Of a DNA stretch of 64,000 bases, positions 31,830 through 42,768 are shown piece by piece. The DNA comes from Ulva prolifera (lineage: Eukaryota; Chlorophyta; Ulvophyceae; Ulvales; Ulvaceae), in the NCBI GenBank assembly GCA_023078555.1, contig CM041202.1, positions 4,088,022-4,152,021 on the forward strand. The letters run 5' to 3'. The notes beneath the pieces are model-generated. The model had not been told where the DNA came from. It did no database searches and was given only the letters and a program-made list of their open reading frames with translations. A program made the position numbers and the translations under genes. How positions within the stretch are numbered: position 1 is the stretch's first letter; every line of letters starts with the position of its first letter.

Positions 31830-34800
31830 GAGATCTAGCACAGAGTGCCGAGTCGCGCAGCACAAGCAACTGCTGCAGGCGATGGGACAGCTTCAGGCTT
31901 GAGCACACTGGTCCAATGCAGCTGAAGTTTCACCCTTCAGCTTGCAACACTGCATAATTCCCCGTAATTATGCAACTGTCCGGCCGCTGCTTGCGAGCGC
32001 AAGTTGACGTAATGAGTGTACACCTTCCAGAGCAAAGATCAGCGAAGTGTAATCTCGATAGGCACGCAGATGCACGGTAATATATGCAGCATGTAGGACG
32101 ATTCGTCGTACCCGTATGTCATGCTCATACCACTGTGCTACCGTGCGCCGATACTCGACATGGAGAGAGCACCACGCGGCAAACCACATACTGGCTTGAA
32201 AGTACACCCGATACAAAAGAGGCGGGCAGGGCCTCACGCCAATACTTTCCAGGAGCTCGATAGCACTTACACTTTTTAACGACTTCTTGAGTTTCAGTTC
32301 CTGCCTGTATGCTGGTAGAGGACTTGCTCAGATCTGTGCAGAATGGGTGAGCCCATGTCACCGGATGTGCGATCTGCGTCCAATAGATGTCCGGGTTTTA
32401 CATTCTCTGGGAACAATGCAGTGCCTTCCTACAGTCATGGAGGTATGAAGGGCTCTGACGGCGAGGAGGCTGATCATGCTGGTTCGGGCGATGCTGTTCG
32501 CAAACAGCGCAGGTGTGTTACGATCATGCACCGCGGCAACACTCCAAAATAAAACTCGTTGAAGATCCGCGTTGATCGTAAGTGAAGTGAATGTGTGCTC
32601 GAACCAGGAGATTGATGCGCACTTAACAGCTTGCCGGTGCGCCTTCGATAAGCACTGGCAGTCCGCCACTGGCAGTCCGTGCTGTTGAACGGCTCGTGGC
32701 ATTCTCCTGCTTGCAACGTTGAGATCTTGTGCATCTTAAACCAGTCCATGGCTGCGTTAGACCCTAAACTGTGACTATCATCGTTCAACAGTGTATCATT
32801 CGTGTGCGACGTGCTCTGCGCGGTTGACTTTGCAGACACCCGTCTATTGTTACCGCTTATCAGCCCTTGACTACGCCTGGTGCACATCTGTCGTCGTTAT
32901 GTGATGTTCCTTGCAGTGGTTCTTGCGACAAGTGGTTTTCTCCACTGGGCGGTTGCGTTGCTGCATATGTTTCTTATTCAAGATGGACTTCTTTGGTGTT
33001 CGGGCATGTTCCTTTTCCGTTTCAGCATTCTCCCCATTCAGGCCACCTTGGTGCATAGATTCTGAATCTTCACTGCAGTCTCGGAGGGTATCATTCCGTG
33101 TCGAGGACCGAGCGAACCAAACCGTCGTACACGTGATTTCCATGCACAGAAGCATGATCAGAAATCGTTTGCACTCCACAATGTTCCTGTGATTTCAATT
33201 TCGAGATCCACTTGCAACTGCCAGGGGTAGGTGTTGAATGCATTAATACAGGAGGGGTCGTCAGACGTATCGAACGGGTGCCTGTACACCTGCGGTCAGG
33301 GGCATGCCACATGTGCCGCTATCAGCTCACGTCTGAGATTTTGGGCAAAATGTCACCGTAGGGTGAGTCGAGTCGCCGAGGGTATGCATAGTGAATGCAT
33401 AGGGACTCGCGAAGAAGCTGAAGGTTGCCATTGCAGGGTTTGGGCCCAAGTGGCCGCACATGTGGCAAGCCCCTTGCAGTAACTAGAACGAACAGAATTG
33501 CAATGGTGGCATTGTCTCGGCCCAATTGCCGTCGTCAGTGCAGTCCCTGCGACCTGTTCTATCTGCTCACACCACTGTGCAGGAAGTGTAATCCGTGTCA
33601 AATGCAACTTATTCTCGTGTCACTGCGCACTGGCTAGTGTGCAGGCGCCGACGGGATCTGTTCGCATGTGCATCTTTAGACTCTGAACATGCATGGCATG
33701 TCATTCGGCGCTGCCATGATCCAAGGTCATGAAATGTGTTTTGAAACGTGTTGTAGTGTGAGATTGCAGCAGTGTCGGCATGGTGCTGGTGATCATGTAC
33801 CAGTGTTCTTTATTTCGTTTGCGTGAATGTCGCTTAGTAACCTATGAGATGGTCAAAAATTTTATTAAGCTATCGCTTGCTCAGCTATAAGGTGGCCGGA
33901 TCTGGAATTTTCTTATAGCTTAGCACTTCAACTCAAACCGGCTGTCACAGTCACTTGCGGCAGGCCCACAGCCTTTAAGTGCCCTTCGCTCATTCTGTGA
34001 AAGTTGAGAGTGTGCTTGTGAAGCAGGAGGCTCGAACTTATACCTAGCTGGGTGCCGAAGTAGTGCATTTGATATGAGAAAGCTGCGCCGGCACAGTTCC
34101 ACTGGCGACGACCGCTTCAGACAGGTTGACAAAGCAGTCATACATATCATCCTTCAGGTTCAGTTTCACGCGTGTCTTAGATGGCCCGGGCTCGTCTGCA
34201 GGCTGCTGCTCAGTGATCGTGTTCTCAGCATGAGGACAAGGCTGCTCGACGGGTGCAGGATGCACAGCATCGTCTGCTTATACATCTATGACATCTACAG
34301 GGCGTCAGGGTGCTTGCTAAAGAGGCCTCGGGTTGGATAGTGCATGGGCAGCTTGGCTTTCAACGGGCGACCAGCCGTTGCTAGCAAGCATCAAGCAGCA
34401 ACCAGAGCCACAATAATTAAAATGCTAGGCGGTGATCTACCGGCTGAATTGATTCCGCGATCGCTAAACGAGCTATAAGATCTTGCGCGAATGAATTTTT
34501 TCCTCGCTTCGCTCGCGATAGAGGGGGTGACATAGTTAGCTTTCACCGCCTCAGTCACACTTGAATTATTGATTTCATCGCTTATAAGCAACCTGTCGGC
34601 CAAGTCAAGAACACTGTTGCATGTGGTGTTGAGGTGCTGTGGCCTCCATGGTAGCGCTGCAACATCGTCGCAACTAGTAGTGCTACGGTCGACAGTGATG
34701 CAACTTTCGCTCCAGATCATTGCAAAGCTGTCCCGATATGACTTCAGACCTTTCCACTGCCTGTGCTGCTGGCTTCAACTTTCGATCTCACAGTGTAGCA

Positions 34801-35754
34801 GCCGAGTCGATTGCAATTTGTGTCTTCTCTCTTGATAGCTTCGTGGACATCTTCTGGGTCTACCCCATATCTGCGCCAGGCACGGTCAACTTTAGCGATC
34901 TCTTGATGAACTCACTTTAAAGAACTCCGATGATTAGCATTTTGAATCAATCAATCCTTATGTGTCGTTCTGTGTCACAGCCACGCTGGTCTATGCCTAT
35001 GCCTACACGGCCAGGGTCAACATTCATACATTGCACTGTTCACTGGCTGACATGTTTGTGGGTTACAGAGAATTATACATCACTAGATTGCTGATTGTCA
35101 GCACTCACAGCGCACTCCTTGAACAAAATGGACCATGTCAACATGTTGTACTGTTTGGTCCATCCGGCGCAGTCCATAGGGCTGAATTTTGGACCACCAT
35201 GCACAATGTGCGTGTCTGAGTACTCGTTCGTGATACAGTATGTAAGACGTTCAATGGTCATGTGGCCATATGCACAGGAACATTATCAGTCTCTTATGTG
35301 TAAATCATCATACATAATTGCAGAATACTTATTTGCAGATTATATGTTGTCCCTACTTGCCAGTCCGGTCCAGTGGCATACCGATGGCAAGTTCTTGCTA
35401 TACAGTGTCAACCTTCTGCTTGTCAGACTCAAACATCATGCACCATGTCAACTTTTCCCATTCTGTATCATGTCAACACCTCCTCATCATGATCGTTTTG
35501 GTGACAAGTAAACAGCTATATTGTCAGCTTGTCACTTTCGCAGATTGAGTGCATGACCCGGAGAACAGTTGCGACATGTCCATGTCATCCTCTTCATGGC
35601 AAAGAGTGACCAGAGCGCATGGAGCTCGTGGAAATTGCGCACAGACGGATAGGCTTCACCCGACTTAGGCTCGTATGCTGAAAACTGCAATAGGCATTGC
35701 AATATGCTGCTCCGAAACTCATTATTCAAGCTTGCATTTAACTCATGTGTGCAG
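31830..35754. other. Low-repeat region with candidate minus-strand exons
   Basis: No transposon protein is recognised in this 3.9 kb. Several minus-strand frames look protein-like. 34,391-34,770 has QWKGLKSYRDSFAMIW and DLADRLLISDEINN. 34,044-34,265 has TRVKLNLKDDMYDCFVNLS and is followed by a GTATAAGT donor-like site. About 32,871-33,115 has ENAETEKEHARTPKKSILNK, after a CTGCAG acceptor. 32,474-32,860 has DDSHSLGSNAAMDWFKMHKI. They may be exons of one host gene read right to left, but frames and splice sites are not proven. A short tandem duplication (CACTGGCAGTCCGC) is near 32,655-32,690. I see nothing definite at 34,930-35,750. Confidence 0.3.
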
Positions 35755-36004
35755 GCGCATTTCTAATCGGGAGTCCGCACGGCGGCTGCGGAAACAGCGT
35801 AGTGAGAAGCTGCACAACCTTACTGCTCAACAAAACAGTCTGGCAGGGCTGAGTGACGGTCTCAAGTTGCAAATTGGTGCACAGCGGGCGAAGTTGACAG
35901 CTCTTCACTCGCTGAATGACGGTCTACACATGCGGCTCAGAGTTCAGGTTTCTCACTCCCGTGCTTTTTATGCTCTTGTCAAGTTTGTCGACGGCTGGCT
36001 TTGA
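35755..36004 (+). CDS. bZIP transcription factor, last exon
   Basis: Final exon of a basic leucine-zipper DNA-binding protein. After a pyrimidine/TG-rich tract and acceptor GTGCAG (35749-35754), the frame reads RRISNRESARRLRKQRSEK, with the invariant N-x7-R of the basic region. The zipper follows with Leu ten residues after the Arg and then at heptad steps (L, L, L, Q, L, L). The first base completes a split codon, so an upstream exon must exist, but I cannot identify it. A stop (TGA) follows GWL. NRESARRLRKQ is the plant/green-algal style of basic region. It would act in the nucleus as a homo- or heterodimer. No frameshift is seen, and it is the only convincing host coding exon here. Confidence 0.85.
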
Positions 36005-36285
36005 GGGATCAGATTTCAGCCCATCATGGCGGTCACATGAAAGCCAACGTGGCCTTTGACTTTGTGAAGCGAACAAGCCAGCCCCCACACCGCTAGTTCA
36101 ATCGCACAGCAGCAAAGCCCCATAGACACACATATATACTGTGCTGCTGGCAACTACAGATCAGACTTCTTTTTCTTCCGCAGCTGTTGGCCCACCTGGC
36201 ACATGTGTTTGCGTGCGTGCGTGCGGCGTTGGTGTAGCCCACGATGCAGGGTTGTAGGCCTTATGTGGTAGCCAGTGCACCGCGG

Positions 36286-36525
36286 TGTTACAGGTCGAGA
36301 TCAGTTCGCTAGGCACGCGCTAACAGTGAAGATGACAGACGGTAACAGTATTCTCGAAATTAGAATCAGCACATGAACACCACTTACACTGAAAGGGGAA
36401 ACGGGCAGATCCGAGCCGTATATAGTCTTTGGCCTTTGTGTGGTGTGCAGCCTAACAGTGCAGTGTAACGTTACTTACCTGGCTATAGGCTGTCATAATA
36501 CGCGTCTTCCTCTTGATATGTTGCA
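36286..36525 (-). repeat. LTR-D copy 2
   Basis: About 240 bp, roughly 80% similar to the copy at 38,909-39,170 (shared blocks: CAGTTCGCTAGGCAC, CAGTGAAGATGA, GACGGTAACAGTA). On the minus strand it ends CCTGTAACA. No primer site follows, so it is a 3' or solo LTR. The outer end (about 36,525) is approximate. Confidence 0.6.
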
Positions 36526-38395
36526 CTATGCATGCATGTCTATTGTCTCAGCTGTCTCAGCGTCCAACACTCCCCCACAGCTGGGAGCGGGGGTCATTGA
36601 GCTTTCAACACCCAGACCTGTCGATGCAGAAGCTCGAAATGGATTCGGTAAAGTTCGTCATTAATGTTGGCAAACCATTGTAGCATGCACTGCGAGTCAA
36701 CAGTCATACATGACTGATTCACAATTTCCCGGATCTTAATGTGTCAGAAGAGACCAACAGAGACAAAAAAAGATAGAATCGATTAGCAGACCTGCAATTA
36801 GCAGGAGGCATCCACTGAGCGTGTAGAGCACAGGCATGTAAGGAGATCATCTCCGCCCAAATGATGCTCATGGCCACAATGGGATGGCGATGAGTACGCC
36901 GCTCAACAGCGAACACATTCAGAAAGGTAGCTATACCGTGGATAGCTTTCCCAGTGTCATCGCAGCTAGCGAATTCAGCAGTGGCATAGCCGGTAAGCAG
37001 TGGCACGGCATCACCTGTCACAGAACAGTTTACCATAGTCCCGAGTCGCAGATAGATATCGCACTCGTTTCGAGCACTTCTATTTCCACTGAATAGATGA
37101 AGTGGAAATCAATATATGTCGTGTCAGCACAACTGAAGCAATTTACCTGTCCGGTCTGGCCACAGCTAAACACTGTATGGCACCAACCAATTGCATAACG
37201 AGTATGCTCAGTCTCAGATTGTCACTAGCATTCAGCTTTTCAGGCAGTCGAGACTCGAGCTTCTCCAGCTGATCACCAGGAAGCCTGCGTGAATCCTTCA
37301 GCTGTTCTGCAAGGAGATACAGTACACAAGCACAAGATTGCGACCAATGTATATGATGTACTGCAGCGGAGAGGTCTCAGCCAATGGTGCAGGTTGCGAT
37401 TTGCGACCAACACATGCATTGTACTCCAGCGGAACTATTCCAATCGATGGAAGCACATTTTGGGGCAAGGGCATGGAAGCCCTGCACCCTCATCCAACAT
37501 GTTGATGCAAAAGCTCCCAGGCTTCACATCGTCAAACGATGCAGCAGATTTCACAGTCTTGACCATAGGCCATGAACTACCGGAAGCCGCAGTCTCACAG
37601 CACTACAGCACGGTAACTGAGGCTTCCGCACCCACCACTACCGATTACGAGCCTTGGGCGAGTCAAGGGATGACAGATTTGCACTCATGTCCGCCATGAT
37701 CCGAGCGCCTGCGATCTCAGCAGAGTCACACAGGGGGAGATGATACTATGGCGGTCTGCCCAATATGGGTTTCGGGGACTGGTGCCACAAAGGGTGCAGT
37801 GTTGTTACTAACAACATGCACACCAACAAGATGTCAGACTGAACAGACGCTCAAACGTGCCATGAAGCGACTCACACTGCCACGGAGCAAAGTCTCTAGC
37901 TTGAGCAGTGCTCACATCGCTACAGCTAGATTGGTACATAGCCCAAGCGATTCCAATCACGTATCATTTCACGCCAACGTGGCCATTTGACATATTAAAA
38001 ACCAGAAAGGAATGTACAGGCAGTATACGTTGCGTATGGGCTGCAGTACTGACTGTAGCCACCGTGGTACAAGGCAGTTCTAGACATAGCCAACTCTTTG
38101 GTGTACAAAACCACGTTCAGACGTACCAGGCCAGCGACATGGTCGCATAGCTGCCCAGTTCAGGCAAAACGTACACGACAGCCATAGGCTTAAAGTGTTA
38201 TGATGCTCTAGACATTCAGCGACGCAACAGGGATATACATCGCGCAATACAACTGGTACTGTGATAACGTCTCTTGATCTGGACGTCACAAATACTGAAG
38301 CAATAGTTGCAGCACTTACCGGTGCTGCATCACATTCAAGTGTAGTGACTGAAGTCACAGATAACGTACTGCCACCGGGACGTCCCAATGCTCCC

Positions 38396-38825
38396 TCAGC
38401 GAGCGCACCAACATTCACCAGCCGAAGCTGGGGTCCCAAATGGCTCAAGCTCAAGAATACCAGTATCCAACAGGATATTCCCTATGCGTATCCAATAGTG
38501 TTTCTGATGGGGGTTAAAACCATGTTGTTGGACTGGGCGTTCCAGCTCAGGTACTCGGATGTATCCAATGTCCAGGCCGTCTGCCACCATTTCCAGCATG
38601 TCCTGAAATTCCACGCCATACTTGAGCAGAGACTCACGTGGCGTTTCAAAGTCACTGTAGGCTTTGGCTGCAGCAGCCAAACCCATGCCTTCACAGAAAT
38701 GAGAAGCAGCCTCGTTCTATGACAGCGCCAGAGGCTGATCGTCAACTGGCGATCGCATTCGGTAGCCGGTCCCATGCAGGTGGCCTGAGCAGTAGTGTTC
38801 GATACAGCTCCATACGGGAATCATG
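38396..38825 (-). pseudogene. Unrecognised ORF of the family-D element
   Basis: Minus frame starting at the ATG near 38,823 (MIPVWSCIEHYCSGHLHG), about 80 bases after the primer site. It is interrupted by one in-frame TAG near 38,718, then open for about 105 codons (GMGLAAAAKAYSDFETPRES ... KHYWIRIGNILLDTGILEL) to a stop at 38,396. It does not resemble gag, protease or pol. The HYWIRIGNILLDTG part has the look of a folded enzyme domain and could be captured host sequence; that is inference. Confidence 0.45.
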
Positions 38826-38891
38826 ACCGACTGCTTGCAGTCGTACGACACTGTTCGAGACGTATGAGCATAAGAAACTTACAATCTATAG

Positions 38892-38908
38892 GCACTCATC
38901 GATACCAT
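38892..38908 (-). promoter_or_regulatory. Primer-binding-like site of LTR-D
   Basis: On the minus strand the LTR end CTCTAACA is followed at once by TGGTATCGATGAGTGCC. The first eleven bases equal the primer site after LTR-B at 47,764, so the same tRNA probably primes both. Confidence 0.7.
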
Positions 38909-39170
38909 GTTAGAGGTCAGAATAAAATCGAAATCAGTTCGCTAGGCACGTGCTCACAGTGAAGATGATAGACGGTAACAGTACTCTCAAGATCAGAATC
39001 AACAGAGGTACACCCCTTTACTAAAAGGGGCAAAGGAAAAAGGGCAGGCCCAAGCCTTCCATAGTCTCTGGCCTGCGTGCCGTACGCAGCCTAGTAGTGC
39101 AGTGCAACGCTTCTTATGAAAGCATTACCTGCGTGGCTGTCGTAATACTCGTTTTCCTCCTGGCTTGTCA
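38909..39170 (-). repeat. LTR-D copy 1 (5' LTR)
   Basis: About 262 bp, ending CTCTAACA on the minus strand directly before the primer site; start taken as TGACAAGCC near 39,170. Homologous along its length to the copy at 36,286-36,525, apart from small indels. Confidence 0.65.
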
Positions 39171-40332
39171 TGCATGATTAGGGGATCGTCACTCGTATCA
39201 AGGGCACAAAAATTATATGATTGTATAAGTATCGACCTTGTAGATCACCGTACAATTAGCGATATCACCGTATGATCATGCCGTATCGAGCTTCAATCAG
39301 TTTGTGCAGAAATGCAGCATGCTCGGAAACATCTAGGCAGCTTCACGGTTGCATTGTGCTCAGGCTGCCAATAATCTGACTACTCATTGCAACAACACAT
39401 CCGTGTCACGCTCATTGCGGGTCAATGGGTCATTCTGCTGTACACAACGTATTTCTGAGCCTGCTCCACCCCCAGATTGCCACAAACTTGTGATCTCTGT
39501 GATCTGAAAATTTCCACAAGATATCTGTGATCATCTGGCACAGGCTGTGATGAAGTGCCACAAGCACTTGTTGTGATTCTTTGTGTCGTGCGTGTCTCCA
39601 CAGTCAAGCTTCAGGCAGCGCACAACAAGGTTACTCAGTGGTTGAAAATCATTTCTTCTTGATGTCTCTGACTGTAACAATGTCTATCGCTACCCTATTT
39701 CAGTACTTTACATGCCCATCATTGTTTTGCGGCCGCGTAGCACAGCCGCTAAAGCAGATGTGCAATACTCTGCTATACTATTTTTTGTTTTTTGTTTTTT
39801 GTTTTTACTGAAACTCTTTTTTTTTACTCTTTACCGCCAGCCGCTTACTTTTGCAGGTCCCGAGGCAGGTCATGACCACAATCTGCCGCATCGAATGCTT
39901 CTGCCGCAGACAGCTCACCCGACGCTGCTGCAGACGCTGTGCCGATGTCTGCGAACTCGTCCATCATGCAGAATGTGACATCTAAAACTGCCCCATCTGC
40001 CCCATTATATTATTCAGTGCCGCTTTGGCGTGCAACACTACTGTGCCTGTGGCTTGTCAGAGCTGCTTCGCCGCCCTTGGGGTGTCTTTTCCCCCATTTG
40101 CCATGCACCAGCGCAGATGCCACCGTATATGCCGTGTTTTGTATACAGTATGTAGCATCGTATGCACCATATATATTTTTTTCCATGCATTGTACGCGTA
40201 TCACCGTATACGTATCATAGTACAGCGTACGAGTACGGAGCCGTCGCTACCTGTACATGATGCAGTAGCATGCATGGTCATTATATCAGCGTCCAACAGC
40301 CGGGCCTACTGAGACCGAATCTAGCCCCAACC
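39171..40332. other. No gene; simple repeats
   Basis: Contains repeated GTGATC words near 39,490-39,560 and a T-rich simple repeat (TTTTTTG units) at about 39,778-39,832. Short frames only; nothing recognised. Confidence 0.4.
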
Positions 40333-40347
40333 ACACAGACCGCCTGA

Positions 40348-40955
40348 CCCGGGTGAGCGGGGTGGTGTGGGGATGGAGGCCTGCTGATGGATGGGGTGGG
40401 TTTGCTTGGGCGGGGTGGGGCCTCCTCGGGGTTGTTGTGGGTGTCTCGGTGTGTTTGGCTTTGCAGCCTGTGCTGCGTGTGCCTTCGGGGCTCTGGGGCC
40501 GGGTTGTGGGGCGGGATGCGAGTGTGGTGGTGGGTATGGGGGCAGTGCTGTACAAACCGATCGGTTTCCCGATAAAAATTGAAAAATCTGGGGGAAAACC
40601 GACGGCGAGCAAAGGGAGCCGTTGGTTTTCCCGCCGTTGTGAAGGGGTCTCACGGTGCAAACCGATCGTTTTCCCGCCAGATCTTGAAAATTGTGGCAAA
40701 ATCCTGACGGCGAGCGAAGCGAGCAGTCAGTTTTCCCGCCAGGCAAAAATCCAACTGTAGAGCACTGTATGGGGGCCTTTGTATGTATGGCTGCAGCCAG
40801 GGCGGGTGCTGACGTGTGCGGGTGCATGGGTGTGTTGGTCTGTAAAATGTAAAGTAAACTGTCTGTTGTGCGTGTTGATGGGTGTGAGGGTGTCCCTAGA
40901 GATGCCCCTATTTGTGGCCTGCGGTGCTACGTGCCCCGCTGGCTTTGTCCTTGTA
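40348..40955 (-). mobile_element. Retroposon insertion with 15-bp target duplication
   Basis: 608 bp of strand-biased, G/T-rich DNA bracketed by a perfect 15-bp direct repeat ACACAGACCGCCTGA (40333-40347 and 40956-40970). Long duplications of this size are typical of LINE-type target-primed insertion. Its minus-strand 5' end (TACAAGGACAAAGCCAGC) matches that of the 114-bp insertion at 42,639-42,752. It contains two tandem units of about 90 bp. No poly(A) tail is visible at the other end, and no protein domain is recognised. Confidence 0.75.
40549..40745. repeat. Two tandem units, about 110-bp period
   Basis: Each unit begins CAAACCGATCG(G)TTT, contains TGACGGCGAGC or CGACGGCGAGC, and ends GTTTTCCCGCC. 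The two differ by many substitutions. They lie inside the retroposon insertion. Confidence 0.7.
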
Positions 40956-40970
40956 ACACAGACCGCCTGA

Positions 40971-42622
40971 TCTGTGGATGAACTTTCGATAGAGTTCAAT
41001 TCTCGCATCGGCGTATGTCTTCTTAAATTCTTGCTGGTACGGCACCCAATACCAACCCAGTAGCGATTCAGACCCACAGGCCTTTCTGGCTCCACGATGC
41101 CATTCACAGGTAAGTTCAGCACCATACTGCTTCCACGGATCCGAACAGCGAAGCAGCCACAGGCTGCTCAATAGGAAGTTCCTGGGGCGCTGAAAAAGCA
41201 TGCCGATCCACTGAGTGCACTATATGCACTGTGTGAGCAGTTTGGGACTCACCATTATTTTCACCAGTCCATGCGCGCGCCTCCAATTGTGCACTGACCA
41301 TGCTTGGTATCCTGGCATACATGCACTTCCCAGGCGTGCTCTTGTGCTGCATGTGCCATTTCTGCCCGCCTTCAAAACCACTGACAGTACTGTTCATGTC
41401 AAAACGCTTCAGTAGCGTTGGGCTAACCAATGGGTGTGAGACCGCCTGTTGCCCAGTTCCGTGGGTATGAATGTAGACACCATCCGGTTTGATCTACATT
41501 TAATATGCATCGGTCCGGTTTGTTCCACGTTGTTTTGAGCTGTAGGTGGTCGCCAGCCCATTGGAGGGCATGGCGGGTATCGAAGTTCCCCCATCGTGCA
41601 GTGGATTGCATTCAACGTGTCACATTCTGTACGCCGTGTTGCGCTGAGGTGGCGTTGTGTGGGAGACAGGGACGATTCGGCCGGGAATTGTGTCCAGTTT
41701 TCAGTAGCTCCACTCGCACAGGTGGCCTCGTGACTGTTGAGAGCTCCAGATTCTCTTGAAAACACTGGCACACGTCCGACGTAATGACTGATACCTCAGC
41801 CGGATACATCACATGCTGGTGTGTCTCGCGATGTGTCTGTTGTACCGTTCGTAGTGTGAAGTTGTATTGTATTCTATCCGACCACTGCTGTACACGACAA
41901 AGTTAATGCGCAGTCTCGTCCCGCAGACGGCTGCAGTGACAAAGCTGGTCAAACTTTATTGCGCACTGTCCCGGGCTCTTCGTCGCCGGCGCGATGAAGC
42001 GTAGAACAATGATTATTGTACTGGCTCTTGCCAGTATAGTACGACTGCGTCAGCACGAAAACTCCAAAGATACTGTGTCCCGTCTGCTGAGAGCAGCTGG
42101 TGCTTTGGCAATGATGTGTCGCAAATCGAATTACCTTTATTGCTCGCTCCTGTCAGTGTGGCTTTGGCTTTAGGCTCAGTCCGGCACGCGGGGTGATTGT
42201 CAGATGCGGCAGTAGCTGTAGGTAGAGTAGGCAGGGTAGCCACCCAGCCCACAATGTCACCGACCCCACTCAGCCACGATAATAATTTTATCGCATGCAT
42301 GTCCCGCATACATGCCAGAATGATTGAACTTGCATCCGCAGGGATTCGAACCTGGTTGCACAAGACAACGCTGCTTCGACATGCACACATGCTACTCTAA
42401 ACACAAGGCCTGTGAGACCGTTGCTGCAATCGTCAATGCAGCAACTTGATCTGAAATTTTGTGACACGCATTTTGAAATAACAAGTTGACAAGTGCATAG
42501 AAGAGGAACACAGACCACTGGATAGCTACTGGCATAAGCGGCTGCGCAGCTGTCGGGATATAGATTTATGGCTGAGGTGTTCATGGTGCACGCATACATG
42601 TTCAGGCCACCAGAATTGAGAG
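40971..42622. other. Unrecognised minus-strand coding-like segment; tRNA-like remnant
   Basis: Minus frames between 41,600 and 40,970 look coding (CILNVDQTGW; GFEGGQKWHMQHKSTPGKC; LLGWYWVPYQQEFKKTYADA) and run towards the 15-bp target site. Without the insertion the last frame would continue to a stop near 40,318. They need two frame changes or introns, and I recognise no family. At 42,335-42,420 (minus) a perfect B box GGTTCGAATCC lies downstream of TTTAGAGTAGCATG, but a tRNA cloverleaf does not form well. Confidence 0.3.
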
Positions 42623-42638
42623 ACACTGTTGTACATGT

Positions 42639-42752
42639 GTGTGTTTTTTTTTTTTTGGCGTGGCGGGTGTCGCGTGCGTGGGTGTCTGTGTGATTGCTTC
42701 GTCTGTTTGCTTCTTTCGCGGTGCTGCCCGCCTTGCTGCCTTTGTGCTTGTA
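42639..42752 (-). mobile_element. Short SINE-like retroposon, 16-bp target duplication
   Basis: 114-bp insertion between two perfect copies of ACACTGTTGTACATGT (42623-42638 and 42753-42768). On the minus strand it starts TACAAGCACAAAGGCAGC and ends in a run of about 14 A (T run at 42,643-42,656). A poly(A) end plus a long target duplication is the signature of LINE-driven retroposition. Confidence 0.88.
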
Positions 42753-42768
42753 ACACTGTTGTACATGT

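Larger units (their letters stand above)
36286..39170 (-). mobile_element. Candidate non-autonomous LTR element, family D
   Basis: Two LTR-D copies in the same orientation, 2.4 kb apart. The upstream one (38,909-39,170) is followed on the minus strand by a primer-binding-like site. The interior holds an unrecognised minus-strand ORF (38,396-38,825) and further protein-like minus frames (for example 36,719-37,036), but no RT or integrase. No matching target duplication was found and the two LTRs differ by about 20%, so they could belong to separate insertions. If one element, it is about 2.9 kb and depends on other elements to move. Confidence 0.45.

Noticed and set aside
40286-40827. Long Pro/His-rich minus ORFs
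   Set aside because: They fall in the strand-biased G/T-rich retroposon with tandem repeats; composition explains the open frames.
42335-42420. tRNA gene on the minus strand (perfect B box)
   Set aside because: D and anticodon arms do not fold and no matching acceptor stem is found; kept only as a tRNA-like remnant.
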